From an uncultured Eubacteriaceae bacterium (GTDB lineage: Bacteria > Bacillota > Clostridia > Eubacteriales > Eubacteriaceae), in assembly GCA_945867155.1 (NCBI GenBank), contig CAMBHL010000001.1, positions 1 through 64,000 on the forward strand: DNA of 64,000 nt, given 5' to 3'. Made by a program: the position numbers and the translations under genes. Below the pieces are notes generated by a model. It searched no databases. It was not told where the DNA came from and saw only the letters and a list, made by a program, of their open reading frames with translations. Of the stretch, positions 27,283-36,005 are shown piece after piece. Position 1 is the first letter of the stretch. Every line of letters starts with the position of its first letter.

Positions 27283-28296
27283 CTAAAACTTTATCGAATC
27301 AGTATTCGTATTAATTGTATTATCTATTTTTGCAATAATATCGCGATCCATATATGCTATTGCTTGTTTGATTGCATTTTTAATCGCATAAGCCTTTGAG
27401 CTTCCATGGGCTTTAATAAGACCACCGCGAACACCTAAAAAAGGAGCCCCACCTATTTCATCGGAACTAAACTCATGTTTAAAAGATTGGAGATCTTTTT
27501 GAATTAATGCACCTCCAACTTTCCCTCTAAATGAACTCAAAATAGCTTGTTTTAAACCGTTTAACAAGTAATTTGAAAGTCCTTCTAATTGTTTGAGTAC
27601 AATATTACCTGTAAATCCATCCGTCACGATGATATCTGCCTTACCATTCATGATATCACGGGCTTCTATATTGCCAATAAAATTAATTGCTCTCGTCTTT
27701 GATAATAATTGGAATGCTTCTTTTGTTAAGATGTTACCCTTTTCTGTCTCTGTTCCAATATTCAACAAAGCAACTTTCGGATTGACTTGCTGATAAATAT
27801 TTTGATAATATATTGATCCTAAAATAGCAAACTGCTGTAAATACTCTGCTTTACAATCCGCATTGGCTCCAGAATCAAGTAATAATGTAATATGATTTTT
27901 TGTTGGGATAGGCGTTCCCAACGCTGGTCTCTTTATCCCTTTAATACGTCCAAGCTTGAAGAGTCCGCCTGCTAAAAGAGCGCCCGTTGAGCCAGCAGAA
28001 ACAACAACACTATCGGCTCCTGCTTTTTTAGCGGCTTCTAAGGCAATGACTATTGAAGAATCTTTTTTTTCGCGAATAGCCTTAACCGGTTCATCGTTAA
28101 AATTAATAACTGAATAAGATGGCAGAATATTAATTAATTGTTTTGGATAACTTGCAAGGGATAACGTCTGAGCTATTTGAGTTTCATCTCCAACAAGGGT
28201 TAGCTGAACATGATATTCATTCACCGCATCGATGCAACCCTTTACGATCTCTTTCGGGGCGTTATCCCCGCCCATTGCATCAACAAAGATACGCAT
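27283..28296 (-). CDS. plsX: Phosphate acyltransferase PlsX
   Basis: The 337-residue soluble enzyme converts acyl-ACP to acyl-phosphate for phospholipid synthesis with PlsY. The N-terminal IFVDAMGGDNAPKEIVKG and internal VSAGSTGALLAGG, LLDSGAN and DGFTGNIVLK patterns are characteristic. Length is normal. It lies between rpmF and acpP. An rpmF terminator (28311-28341) separates it from rpmF, and no fapR gene is adjacent. Confidence 0.97.
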   Translation of the reverse strand: MRIFVDAMGGDNAPKEIVKGCIDAVNEYHVQLTLVGDETQIAQTLSLASYPKQLINILPSYSVINFNDEPVKAIREKKDSSIVIALEAAKKAGADSVVVSAGSTGALLAGGLFKLGRIKGIKRPALGTPIPTKNHITLLLDSGANADCKAEYLQQFAILGSIYYQNIYQQVNPKVALLNIGTETEKGNILTKEAFQLLSKTRAINFIGNIEARDIMNGKADIIVTDGFTGNIVLKQLEGLSNYLLNGLKQAILSSFRGKVGGALIQKDLQSFKHEFSSDEIGGAPFLGVRGGLIKAHGSSKAYAIKNAIKQAIAYMDRDIIAKIDNTINTNTDSIKF

Positions 28297-28310
28297 AATT
28301 ACTTCCTAAA

Positions 28311-28341
28311 AATTAGAAAAACAGAGACAAAGCTCTGTTTT
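28311..28341 (-). terminator. Intrinsic terminator after rpmF
   Basis: A 9-bp inverted repeat (28318-28326 with 28333-28341, 6-base loop) overlaps the last base pairs of the rpmF stop region and is followed on the minus strand by TCTAATTTTT. It probably gives partial termination before plsX. Confidence 0.65.
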
Positions 28342-28516
28342 AGTCTTCAGCTAATACTTCTGTATCTTTATATGTTCCACAATTTCTGCAAACACGATGA
28401 GGCAATTTAATTTCACCACATTTTGGGCATACGCTCATACCTGGTACGCTCAATTTATAATGTGTTCTTCTCTTATCGCGTCTTGCTTTAGAAGATCTAT
28501 GCTTTGGTACTGCCAT
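28340..28516 (-). CDS. rpmF: 50S ribosomal protein L32
   Basis: The 58-residue protein has the L32 N-terminus [21 protein letters not shown] and a zinc-ribbon CPKC ... CRNC. All four cysteines are kept, so this is the zinc-binding form. I start it at the ATG at 28516, which has GGGAGGTG 6 bases upstream; the longer frame begins at a GTG lying inside that ribosome site. It follows yceD, a pairing conserved across bacteria. Confidence 0.97.
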   Translation of the reverse strand: MAVPKHRSSKARRDKRRTHYKLSVPGMSVCPKCGEIKLPHRVCRNCGTYKDTEVLAED

Positions 28517-28573
28517 GATTAACACCTCCCAACATTTATACTATAACTATTCTATTGTACTACAGATTTTAAA

Positions 28574-29062
28574 TTATAACAGTTTTTTCAAGACTTCCAT
28601 TCTAGGGTCAATCTCACTATTATTTTGAGAATCTGCTTCATTCTTGCATTGACACGTTTGAACATTCAAATCTGCACCGCATTTCGGACAAATACCCTTA
28701 CAGTCTGGTTTACATAAGACTCGGAAGGGTTCATTGATATAAAGGCATTCCTCTACACAAGGAATGAGGTCAAAATACGAATCCGAATCTTTAATATCAA
28801 CCGGTTCATGATATCCATAATCGCAGGAATAAGGCGTTAATTTTAAACATCTCGCACATTTAAAAAGCATGATCCCAGTAATATGTAAATCACACATTAC
28901 TTGATGCCGATTTAATAAAAAGATTTGTCCTGTTACGTGTAAACCCTGATCTGATATCTCACCACTTAATTCATGATTGTCATCGACAATATCTTCTGAA
29001 TAGACTCGAAAATCAGCTTGATATGGAGTCTTACCATGTAACTGTGAAACTTCTATCTTCAT
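28574..29062 (-). CDS. DUF177 (YceD-type) protein linked to ribosome and 23S rRNA metabolism
   Basis: The 162-residue protein belongs to the YceD/DUF177 family, found next to rpmF in most bacteria. YceD has been tied to 23S rRNA accumulation; its biochemical activity is unknown. The N-terminal half is beta-rich. The C-terminal half has a cysteine cluster (CLYINEPFRVLCKPDCKG, then CPKCG and CQC) suggesting zinc binding. I start it at the ATG at 29062, which has GGAG 7 bases upstream; the longer frame would run back through a palindrome. It has its own consensus promoter (29089-29118). Confidence 0.9.
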   Translation of the reverse strand: MKIEVSQLHGKTPYQADFRVYSEDIVDDNHELSGEISDQGLHVTGQIFLLNRHQVMCDLHITGIMLFKCARCLKLTPYSCDYGYHEPVDIKDSDSYFDLIPCVEECLYINEPFRVLCKPDCKGICPKCGADLNVQTCQCKNEADSQNNSEIDPRMEVLKKLL

Positions 29063-29073
29063 AGGATAACTCC

Positions 29074-29112
29074 AAAAGGGCATGACTCATTATAAGTGAG
29101 AGATGCCCTTTT
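29074..29112. repeat. Palindrome overlapping the yceD-rpmF promoter
   Basis: Two perfect 10-base arms (29074-29083 and 29103-29112) enclose a 19-base centre in which four more base pairs can form. The symmetry centre (about 29093) falls on the -10 hexamer. It could be a repressor operator, or a terminator of ackA on the minus strand (four T follow) or of plus-strand transcripts (five T follow). Confidence 0.7.
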
Positions 29113-29118
29113 TGTCAA
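29089..29118 (-). promoter_or_regulatory. Consensus promoter for yceD-rpmF
   Basis: On the minus strand a perfect TTGACA (29118-29113) and a perfect TATAAT (29094-29089) are spaced by 18 bases. The predicted start is about 20 bases before the yceD ATG. The palindrome at 29074-29112 overlaps the spacer and -10. Confidence 0.85.
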
Positions 29119-29148
29119 GAAAAATTCTTGATTTTTATTTAATATGGT

Positions 29149-30348
29149 TTATTTTGCCTTTTCTACTAATTCAACAGTATCTCTTGCAATCATCAATTCT
29201 TCATTTGTTGGAATGACCATTACCTTTGTTTTGGCCTCATCAGTTGAAATAATCATTTCTTTTCCACGAACCTGATTCTTTTCAGAATCAAGATCAATAC
29301 CTAAATAGCTTAAACCATCACAAATCGCTGCTCTTGCTGTACTGGAATTTTCACCAAGACCTGCAGTGAAGATAATGCCATCTACCCCATTCATCGCGGC
29401 AGCGTAGGCACCAATCGTTGTCTTAACACGGTATTGGAAAACATCCAATGCTAATTTTGCCCGTTTATTGCCTTCTCCTGCAGCTTGTTCAATATCTCTA
29501 AAGTCTGAACTGACACCTGAAATACCTAAGACACCAGATTCCTTATTCATCATGCGATCCAATTCTTCAGTGGTATAACCTCTCTGGCGCAGAAATACAA
29601 GAATTTCTGGGTCAATGTCGCCGCATCTTGTTCCCATTGCAAGACCTGCTAACGGTGTTAACCCCATTGATGTATCAATAGATTCACCATGGCAGACTGC
29701 AGCAATACTAGCGCCGTTTCCTAAATGGCAGGAAATTAATTTAAGTTTAGAAAGAGGCTTGTTCATTAGTTTTGCTGCCTGAGACGTTACAAAACGATGT
29801 GATGTTCCGTGAAAACCATATTTGCGAATGCCATACTTTTCATATAATTCATACGGCAATGGATAAATAAAGGCTTTAGGCGGCATTGTTTGATGAAAAG
29901 CGGTATCAAAAACGGCTACCATCGGAACGCCTGGAAGCATTTCCTGGCAAGCGCGAATTCCAATTAAATTAGCCGGATTATGAAGTGGTGCCAAAACAGA
30001 ATTTTCTTCCATCTTTTTAATCACTTCATCATTGATCACTACTGAAGAAGCAAAAGCTTCTCCGCCATGAACTGTACGATGACCAATTGCGTCAATTTCA
30101 TCTAAGGATTTAATAACACCATGATTATCATCAACTAAAGCTTTAAAAATAATATCTAATGCTTCCTTGTGCGTGTCCATTGGACGTTTAAACTGGACTT
30201 TAGCTTTTCCAATTGGTTCATGTGTTACCACTGAACCTTCAATACCGATTCTTTCCGCCAATCCTTTTGCCATAACGGTTTCGGTATCCATATCTAACAA
30301 CTGATATTTTAATGAAGAACTGCCAGCATTAATTACAAGTACTTTCAT
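29149..30348 (-). CDS. ackA: Acetate kinase
   Basis: The 399-residue enzyme interconverts acetyl phosphate and acetate with ATP formation, a main energy step of fermentation. N-terminal [17 protein letters not shown] and [10 protein letters not shown] (with the conserved His near 180) are present, along with [11 protein letters not shown] and the C-terminal [12 protein letters not shown]. Length is normal. No phosphotransacetylase gene lies adjacent. The ribosome site AAAGGAG lies rather far (about 12 bases) from the ATG. It is divergent from tmcAL across 138 bases. Confidence 0.97.
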   Translation of the reverse strand: MKVLVINAGSSSLKYQLLDMDTETVMAKGLAERIGIEGSVVTHEPIGKAKVQFKRPMDTHKEALDIIFKALVDDNHGVIKSLDEIDAIGHRTVHGGEAFASSVVINDEVIKKMEENSVLAPLHNPANLIGIRACQEMLPGVPMVAVFDTAFHQTMPPKAFIYPLPYELYEKYGIRKYGFHGTSHRFVTSQAAKLMNKPLSKLKLISCHLGNGASIAAVCHGESIDTSMGLTPLAGLAMGTRCGDIDPEILVFLRQRGYTTEELDRMMNKESGVLGISGVSSDFRDIEQAAGEGNKRAKLALDVFQYRVKTTIGAYAAAMNGVDGIIFTAGLGENSSTARAAICDGLSYLGIDLDSEKNQVRGKEMIISTDEAKTKVMVIPTNEELMIARDTVELVEKAK

Positions 30349-30486
30349 CTTTTATTGTTTCTCCTTTAGCTTTATTACAAACTTACTTTAATAACTATAT
30401 CATTTTTTTATACTTTCGTCCTAAATTATTTTGTGATATATTATAAAAAAATTAATTTCGAGACATAGCATTGGAGGGAATTTTCT

Positions 30487-31689
30487 TTGAAAGCGTTAGG
30501 TATCGTAGCTGAATACAATCCTTTTCATAACGGCCATCGTTTTCATATTCAGATGTCGAAAAAAGTTACCGTTTCCGACGTCATTATTGTCGTCATGAGC
30601 GGTCCATTTGTTCAGCGAGGAACTCCTGCGGTGCTTGACAAATGGACCCGTTGCCAAACAGCTTTATTAAACGGTGCTGATTTAATCTGTGAACTTCCTG
30701 TTACTTGGGCGACAGCAAATGCTGAAATTTTTGCAAAAGGCGCAGTTTCAATGCTAGACGCATTGCAATGCGCTTATCTTTCATTTGGTTCTGAAACAGG
30801 AAAAATACAACCTCTAATGGATATTGCTCATCTATTATCATCAGAGCCCCCACAATTCAAAACTATTCTCAAAACTGAACTTTCTCGCGGCAATAGTTTC
30901 GCAAAAGCTCGACAAAAAAGTGTTGCCGCCATATTGCACCCTGCTGATGCCAAAATTTTATCTCAACCCAATAATATCCTTGGTATTGAATACATAAAAG
31001 CAATTGACCGCAAACAGCTTAATATTTCACCCGTTACGATTAAGCGTTATGGCGCTCATCATGATGATCAATCCAGGGATTCTTTTTCTTCATCGGCGCT
31101 TCGCAAATTAATAAAAGACAATACGATCGATTCAGCGAAGAACTATCTGCCCTATTCAACTCAAATTTTAAAGCGCACTAATGCTGTTCATCTGGAAAAA
31201 AATTATGAAAATTTGATTAGAGCAAAACTTCTCACTTCATCTATTTCACAATTAAAGGCATTGCCAGACGTTTCAGAAGGTCTTGAATTTTCAATTTATA
31301 ATGCGATTAAACAAACCCCTTTTCCATCATACAACGAGATCATCAATTCTACTTCTTCAAAACGAATCCCCAAAAGCAGAATCCGACGTATTCTTTTTTA
31401 TCTGGCGATGAACATTTCAAATTCTATCATTAAAGAATATTGGAATGATGAAGTTCCTTATATTAAAATTTTAGGAATGAACCAACGCGGACGAGATTAT
31501 CTCTCATCTATCAAAAAGGATATTTCAGTTCCTTTATTGATTAATCTTAGAAGCAATCAAGTGCAATTAGATAAGCAAGCTAGGAAAATCCTAGATTTAG
31601 ATGTGCGTGCTCAAAATTTATGGAATTTCTTAAACGAAGACACCTCTTTATTTCAAGATTACCGTCATCTGCCTATTCTAAACTTTTAA
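30487..31689 (+). CDS. tmcAL: tRNA(Met) cytidine acetate ligase (TmcAL, YlbM family)
   Basis: The 400-residue protein acetylates the wobble cytidine of elongator tRNA(Met) using acetate and ATP. The nucleotidyltransferase-like N-terminus has GIVAEYNPFHNGHRFH (5-20) with the HxGH-type motif, then VIVVMSGPFVQRGTPA; the family core ISSTKIR-like region is represented by SFSSSALRKLI near 198-208. It starts with TTG, 8 bases after GGAGGG. Its substrate acetate is the product of the divergently encoded AckA, a suggestive but unproven link. It is followed by an M29 aminopeptidase gene 30 bases downstream. Confidence 0.92.
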   Translation: MKALGIVAEYNPFHNGHRFHIQMSKKVTVSDVIIVVMSGPFVQRGTPAVLDKWTRCQTALLNGADLICELPVTWATANAEIFAKGAVSMLDALQCAYLSFGSETGKIQPLMDIAHLLSSEPPQFKTILKTELSRGNSFAKARQKSVAAILHPADAKILSQPNNILGIEYIKAIDRKQLNISPVTIKRYGAHHDDQSRDSFSSSALRKLIKDNTIDSAKNYLPYSTQILKRTNAVHLEKNYENLIRAKLLTSSISQLKALPDVSEGLEFSIYNAIKQTPFPSYNEIINSTSSKRIPKSRIRRILFYLAMNISNSIIKEYWNDEVPYIKILGMNQRGRDYLSSIKKDISVPLLINLRSNQVQLDKQARKILDLDVRAQNLWNFLNEDTSLFQDYRHLPILNF

Positions 31690-31719
31690 TAATCAAATAG
31701 AAACGAGGTTTATATTCCA

Positions 31720-32961
31720 ATGAAACAATTAACATTTAATGAAAAATTAAACAATTTAGCAAAAATAGCCTGTGTATTAGGGGTCAATCTTCAGCCCAGC
31801 CAAAAGCTGCTGATTAATTCCCCTGTAGCTTGTTCTGATTTTGCACGGCTTATTGCAAAAAAAGCTTTTGAAATCGGAGCAAAGGATGTAATGGTTCAAT
31901 ATCACGATGAATATTTTTCTAAAATACGATATCAAAATGCTGAATTAGAAACATTATCATCAATACCAAATTGGCAGCAGGAAAAAATGAACGATTATGT
32001 CAATCAACAGGTCGCTGTCATATCAATTTATGCGGAAGATCCTGAAGCAATGCGTGATGTAGATCCTGCAAAAATACTTGCTGCCAACAAAGCGATGCAG
32101 GAAGCAGGAAAGCAATATCAAAATGCCATATTAAGCGACCAAATCCGCTGGTGTGTCATTTCTATTCCCACACCCGGCTGGGCTCATAAAGTTTTTCCGG
32201 ATGTGTCTGTTGATAAGGCCATTGAAAAATTGTGGGATGCTATTTTTTACTGTACAAGAACAGATATAAAAGACCCCATTGGTGCCTGGCAGTCCCATAA
32301 TAATCATTTTCAACAAAAAGTCGAATTTTTAAATCATCATCAATTTAAAGAATTAATTTACATTTCATCTAACGGTACAAATTTACATGTCGGTCTTCCT
32401 GAAAATCATATTTGGTCTGGCGGCTCGGAAATAGCCCAGGATGGTGTATCCTTTTTCCCAAATATCCCCACAGAAGAAATTTTCTGTGCACCCCATAAAG
32501 ATCGCATCAATGGGACTCTTGTAAGTACACACCCATTAGTTTACAATGGACAATTAATTGATCACTTCAAATTTACATTTGAAAACGGCAAAGTAACTGA
32601 TTTCTCTGCTGAACAGGGATATGATACGCTGAAGACCCTTATTGAATCTACTCCTGGCAGCAATCAACTCGGCGAAGTTTCTTTTGTCCCATATGATTCA
32701 CCAATTCAAAATCTGAACATCCTGTTTTATAATACCTTATTTGATGAAAATGCAAGCTGTCATTTCGCATTAGGTGCTGCTTATCCCTCTTGTGTTGAAA
32801 ATGGTCAGGCTATGGAGGAAAAAGAATTAAGATCATCTGGATTAAATGTTTCTGACACGCATGTGGATTTTATGGTTGGCGCTCCTGACCTTAATATTGT
32901 TGGCGTTGACTCTGAAGAAAAGAAAATTCAAATTTTCAAGAACGGCAACTGGGCCTTCTGA
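31720..32961 (+). CDS. M29 family aminopeptidase (AmpS/PepS type)
   Basis: The 413-residue cytoplasmic metallopeptidase removes N-terminal residues from peptides. Family motifs include NIPTEEIFCAPHKDRINGTL near 247-266 with a conserved Glu, HFALGAAYPS near 347, and HVDFMVGAPDL near 385 with the His and Asp metal ligands. Length matches AmpS, AmpT and PepS. It lies 30 bases after tmcAL, so co-transcription is likely, and it ends in a bidirectional terminator shared with tyrS. Confidence 0.93.
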   Translation: MKQLTFNEKLNNLAKIACVLGVNLQPSQKLLINSPVACSDFARLIAKKAFEIGAKDVMVQYHDEYFSKIRYQNAELETLSSIPNWQQEKMNDYVNQQVAVISIYAEDPEAMRDVDPAKILAANKAMQEAGKQYQNAILSDQIRWCVISIPTPGWAHKVFPDVSVDKAIEKLWDAIFYCTRTDIKDPIGAWQSHNNHFQQKVEFLNHHQFKELIYISSNGTNLHVGLPENHIWSGGSEIAQDGVSFFPNIPTEEIFCAPHKDRINGTLVSTHPLVYNGQLIDHFKFTFENGKVTDFSAEQGYDTLKTLIESTPGSNQLGEVSFVPYDSPIQNLNILFYNTLFDENASCHFALGAAYPSCVENGQAMEEKELRSSGLNVSDTHVDFMVGAPDLNIVGVDSEEKKIQIFKNGNWAF

Positions 32962-32971
32962 GAAAAAATAA

Positions 32972-33012
32972 AAAATGGATGCTGTCTGTATAAACAAACA
33001 AGCATCCATTTT
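32972..33012. terminator. Bidirectional terminator between the M29 peptidase gene and tyrS
   Basis: A perfect 12-bp inverted repeat (32972-32983 with 33001-33012, 17-base loop) with A-rich and T-rich flanks lies between two convergent genes. It can stop transcription in both directions. Confidence 0.8.
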
Positions 33013-33015
33013 AAT

Positions 33016-34239
33016 TTATTTAAGAATAAATTTCTTAAAAACTTTCTTTCCTTTTTTCAAGACAAAGCCTTTTTTCAATTCTTCTAAAGAAATTGTTTTA
33101 TTTTGATCTGTCACCTTATTGCCATCAATTGAAATGCCATTTTGGTTAATTAATCTTCTGGCTTCTGATTTACTTTTTGCTATTTTTGAAATTAATAATA
33201 AATCGACGACGCCAACTTCATTATCTGTCAACTGGTCTTCTGAAATTTCTACCTTTGGCATATCTGAATCGTTGCCTTTTCCCGTAAATAAATTTCTAGA
33301 TACTTTTTGTGCTTTTTTAGCTTCTTCTTCTCCATGAACCAAACTCGTCAACTCATAAGCAAGAATTTCTTTTTTCTCGTTAATTCTGGAATCATCCCAT
33401 TTTTCCATTTCATCAATGGTCTCTAATGGCAAAAATGTCAGCATACGCAGGCATTTCATCACATCTGCATCATCAACATTGCGCCAGTACTGATAAAATT
33501 CAAAAGGACTTGTTTTGTTAGGATCCAGCCAAACTGCGCCTTTTCCCGTTTTGCCCATTTTCTTTCCTTCAGAGTTGAGCAGCAGAGTAATGGTCATCGC
33601 ATACGCATCATCACCCGTTTTTTTGCGGATTAATTCCGTTCCAGCAAGCATATTGCTCCATTGATCATTGCCGCCAAATTGCATATTGACGCCATATGCC
33701 TGATGAAGATGATAAAAATCATAGGCCTGCATGATCATGTAGTTGAATTCAAGAAACGAAAGACCTTTTGCCATTCGTTGTTTGTAGCATTCTGCTCTCA
33801 GCATGTTATTCACAGAGAAATGCACGCCAACATCCCGAAGCATTTCAATATAGTTTAAGTCTAAAAGCCAATCCGCGTTATTGACCAAAAGCGCTTTATC
33901 TTCTCCAAATTCGATAAATCTCGACATTTGCTTTTTGAAGCATTCGCAATTATGTTCAATCATTTCCGGTGTCATCATTTTACGTAAATCTGTTCGACCA
34001 GAAGGATCCCCGATATAACCAGTTCCTCCGCCGACTAAGACAACGGGGCGATTGCCTGCCTGCTGCAGTCTTCTCATCAAACACAACGCCATAAAATGAC
34101 CAACATGAAGAGAATCTGCGGTCGGATCAAAACCAATATAAAATTTTGCGCCGCCTGCATTCACCAAATCGCGAATTTCATCCTCGTCGGTTACCTGAGC
34201 AATTAATCCTCTTGCCTTTAATTCATCATAAATTTTCAT
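33016..34239 (-). CDS. tyrS: Tyrosyl-tRNA synthetase
   Basis: The 407-residue class I synthetase has the HIGH-type HVGH (45-48) in GFDPTADSLHVGHF, the tyrosine-pocket region GGNDQWSNML, the KMSKS-type KKMGKT near 230, and a C-terminal S4 RNA-binding domain (about 345-407). Residues resemble the TyrZ-like branch (about 410 residues). GGAGG lies 7 bases before the ATG. A T-box leader directly upstream indicates induction by uncharged tRNA(Tyr). Confidence 0.97.
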   Translation of the reverse strand: MKIYDELKARGLIAQVTDEDEIRDLVNAGGAKFYIGFDPTADSLHVGHFMALCLMRRLQQAGNRPVVLVGGGTGYIGDPSGRTDLRKMMTPEMIEHNCECFKKQMSRFIEFGEDKALLVNNADWLLDLNYIEMLRDVGVHFSVNNMLRAECYKQRMAKGLSFLEFNYMIMQAYDFYHLHQAYGVNMQFGGNDQWSNMLAGTELIRKKTGDDAYAMTITLLLNSEGKKMGKTGKGAVWLDPNKTSPFEFYQYWRNVDDADVMKCLRMLTFLPLETIDEMEKWDDSRINEKKEILAYELTSLVHGEEEAKKAQKVSRNLFTGKGNDSDMPKVEISEDQLTDNEVGVVDLLLISKIAKSKSEARRLINQNGISIDGNKVTDQNKTISLEELKKGFVLKKGKKVFKKFILK

Positions 34240-34253
34240 TCAATAACCTCCAT

Positions 34254-34527
34254 AAAAAAATCCTCTATCTGCAAAATTTACAGATAGAGGACGAATAATC
34301 GTGGTACCACCTCAATTTTAAGTCAAACTGACTCCTCGGCGTATTTAAAATAATACAAAGCTGTATCGGGCATCCCGTTTTATCCTACTCGATACTGTGG
34401 CATCTTTCAGACAAAATGCTCAGAAATGTATTTCATATACTGACCTCTGCGTTTTTTCAGCACCCAAACGCTCTCTGGAAGAAATCAATAAATTACTTCT
34501 TTTCTTCATCGCTTTATCTTATCAATT
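34254..34527 (-). promoter_or_regulatory. T-box riboswitch leader of tyrS
   Basis: This 270-base leader fills the gap between the transporter gene and tyrS. On the minus strand it ends with the T-box sequence GAGGTGGTACCACG (34313-34300) followed by a strong terminator (11-bp stem 34261-34271 with 34281-34291, then seven T). The upstream part can fold as Stem I, and GAAATACATTTCTG contains a TAC triplet followed by a purine, the expected tyrosine specifier. Uncharged tRNA(Tyr) should stabilise the antiterminator. I placed the specifier by eye, not by folding. Confidence 0.92.
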
Positions 34528-34533
34528 TGGGAT

Positions 34534-34562
34534 ATTATATCCGTTAACAAATTAAAAATCAA
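34534..34562 (-). promoter_or_regulatory. Promoter for the tyrS T-box transcript
   Basis: TTGATT (34562-34557) and TATAAT (34539-34534) are spaced by 17 bases on the minus strand. It abuts the stop codon of the transporter gene ending at 34565, and the T-box leader begins a few bases downstream. Confidence 0.75.
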
Positions 34563-34564
34563 GA

Positions 34565-35149
34565 TCAAAATTTCCATATCATTCCAACAAGCGCTGATAT
34601 GGCTATGAAAACGATGGGATGCCATTGTTTAATTTTCGGAATCCAATTCGTAATAATTAAAAGAATACAAGCAAATAAAAGGGCTTTCCAATTGATCATT
34701 TTCATGAATGACAAAACAGTTCGAATATTGACATGGACATTTATTTTTAATAATGCGACTTTCGCAACTGAAAAACAAGCTGCTCCGATCAATCCTGTTG
34801 AAGCTGCGCGCAGTCCATAAAAACCATCTTTAATATATTGGTTATCTTTAAATTTTTGAAGCACTGCCGCCACAATACTGATAATGATAATGGATGGCAT
34901 GACTTCACTTAAGGTTGCAATAACCGCACCTGCTGCGTGGGAAATAGTATACCCAACATAGGTTGCCATATTTATCCCCAGAGGACCCGGTGTCGATTCT
35001 GATACAGCCACCATATTGGCAAGCTGCATGGGACTAAACCATTTTGTCGTGTCACCAATCGCACTTAAAAATGGCAATGTTGCCATTCCCCCACCAACGG
35101 CAAATAATCCTGTTTTGAAGAATTCACAAAATAGTTTTAAATAAAGCAC
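34565..35149 (-). CDS. Chromate transporter (CHR) family half protein, second subunit
   Basis: The 194-residue membrane protein is a single CHR domain. GLFAVGGGMATLPFLSAIG (about 13-31) and STPGPLGINMATYVGY (about 52-67) are the conserved motifs, followed by several hydrophobic segments. Short-chain CHR proteins work as pairs from adjacent genes. Some family members export chromate, but many have other or unknown anion substrates, so chromate resistance should not be assumed. It is translationally coupled to its partner by a one-base overlap at 35149. Confidence 0.9.
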   Translation of the reverse strand: MLYLKLFCEFFKTGLFAVGGGMATLPFLSAIGDTTKWFSPMQLANMVAVSESTPGPLGINMATYVGYTISHAAGAVIATLSEVMPSIIIISIVAAVLQKFKDNQYIKDGFYGLRAASTGLIGAACFSVAKVALLKINVHVNIRTVLSFMKMINWKALLFACILLIITNWIPKIKQWHPIVFIAISALVGMIWKF

Positions 35150-35706
35150 TATTTATTTCTCCTTTTTCGCCGATACCATTGCACTGCAATTCCCAAAACT
35201 GCTGCTGCCAACACAGTAATTATGGGAGAAAACTTTGTTACAATTGATACAATTAAAACAACAAGAAAAATAAACAATGTCACTTTATCAATAATAGCGC
35301 TTTTTCCAATTTTAACAACTGAATTGAGAATGAGAACAAAAACAGCTACGCGAATTCCTTTGAAAGCATTTTCTACAAAGGGATAGTGTTCGAAACGGCT
35401 GATGATATTTGCTAACAGCATAATAATAAGCAACGACGGTGAGATAACGCCTAAAGTTGCGATGATGCCGCCTAAAACACCGCGCTTTTTATAACCTAAA
35501 AAAGTAGCTGTATTAACGGCTATAGCACCTGGTGTGCACTGTCCTATCGCATAATAATCCGCTATCTCTTCCTCTGACACCCATGCTTTATTTTCAACGA
35601 TCTCTCTTTGCAAAATAGGCAGCATGGCGTAACCGCCACCAAACATCATCAGTCCAATCTTAAAAAAAGTAAAGTAAAGTTCTGAAAATGAAATTTTTTT
35701 ATCCAT
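35149..35706 (-). CDS. Chromate transporter (CHR) family half protein, first subunit
   Basis: The 185-residue membrane protein is the partner CHR half. Motifs are MMFGGGYAMLPILQREIVE (about 15-33) and IGQCTPGAIAVNTATFLGYKKRG (about 52-74), followed by four to five hydrophobic segments and a basic C-terminus (YRRKRRNK). The two halves probably assemble in opposite orientation as a heterodimer, as described for short-chain CHR pairs. It follows the ferredoxin terminator (35731-35764), so it may have its own promoter in 35707-35775, but I see no clear one. Confidence 0.9.
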   Translation of the reverse strand: MDKKISFSELYFTFFKIGLMMFGGGYAMLPILQREIVENKAWVSEEEIADYYAIGQCTPGAIAVNTATFLGYKKRGVLGGIIATLGVISPSLLIIMLLANIISRFEHYPFVENAFKGIRVAVFVLILNSVVKIGKSAIIDKVTLFIFLVVLIVSIVTKFSPIITVLAAAVLGIAVQWYRRKRRNK

Positions 35707-35730
35707 CTAAATTAAAACTCAATTCATCAT

Positions 35731-35764
35731 AAAAAAAGCCCAATCAATATTATGATCGGGCTTG
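35731..35764 (-). terminator. Intrinsic terminator after the ferredoxin gene
   Basis: An inverted repeat (arms about 35737-35746 and 35752-35762, one mismatch) is followed on the minus strand by a run of seven T. It lies 12 bases beyond the ferredoxin stop. Confidence 0.85.
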
Positions 35765-35775
35765 TTTTTCATCAA

Positions 35776-35964
35776 TTATTGAACTTGTTCAATAACACCA
35801 ACAGGGCAGCCATCCATCGCTTCTTCTGCACTTTCTTCTAATTCAGGTGTTACTTCAATATCTTTTGCTTCTGCAACGCCTTCGTCATTAATAAAAAATA
35901 TTTCTGGGCACGTTGCTTCACATGCTCCACATCCAATGCATCCTTCGTTAACTTTATACTTCAT
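35776..35964 (-). CDS. Small [4Fe-4S] ferredoxin
   Basis: The 62-residue acidic protein has the cluster motif CIGCGACEATCPE (Cys9, Cys12, Cys15, with Cys19) and a distal GCPVGVI (Cys53). This matches monocluster ferredoxins in which the last ligand is the distal Cys-Pro; Cys19 is left over from the two-cluster ancestor or forms a disulfide. It serves as a low-potential electron carrier, probably in anaerobic metabolism. It is monocistronic and divergent from the Crp/Fnr regulator, with 88 bases between them. Confidence 0.93.
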   Translation of the reverse strand: MKYKVNEGCIGCGACEATCPEIFFINDEGVAEAKDIEVTPELEESAEEAMDGCPVGVIEQVQ

Positions 35965-35999
35965 CGTTCATCCTTCTTTCTTTCGGATTTTATTTTTAG

Positions 36000-36005
36000 T
36001 ATAAT
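36000..36005 (+). promoter_or_regulatory. Possible -10 element for the Crp/Fnr gene
   Basis: TATAAT lies 48 bases before the ATG at 36053. The -35 position reads TTTCTT, a poor match, so an activator or autoregulation is possible. The divergent ferredoxin promoter must overlap this 88-base region. Confidence 0.4.

Noticed and set aside
34261..34500. A small non-coding RNA or repeat element between the CHR transporter and tyrS
   Set aside because: The conserved GGTGGTACCACG sequence and terminator identify it as the T-box leader of tyrS.
34565..35706. A chromate-resistance island
   Set aside because: The two CHR half genes match the surrounding base composition, have no mobile-element or arsenate/chromate regulators beside them, and CHR proteins often have other substrates.
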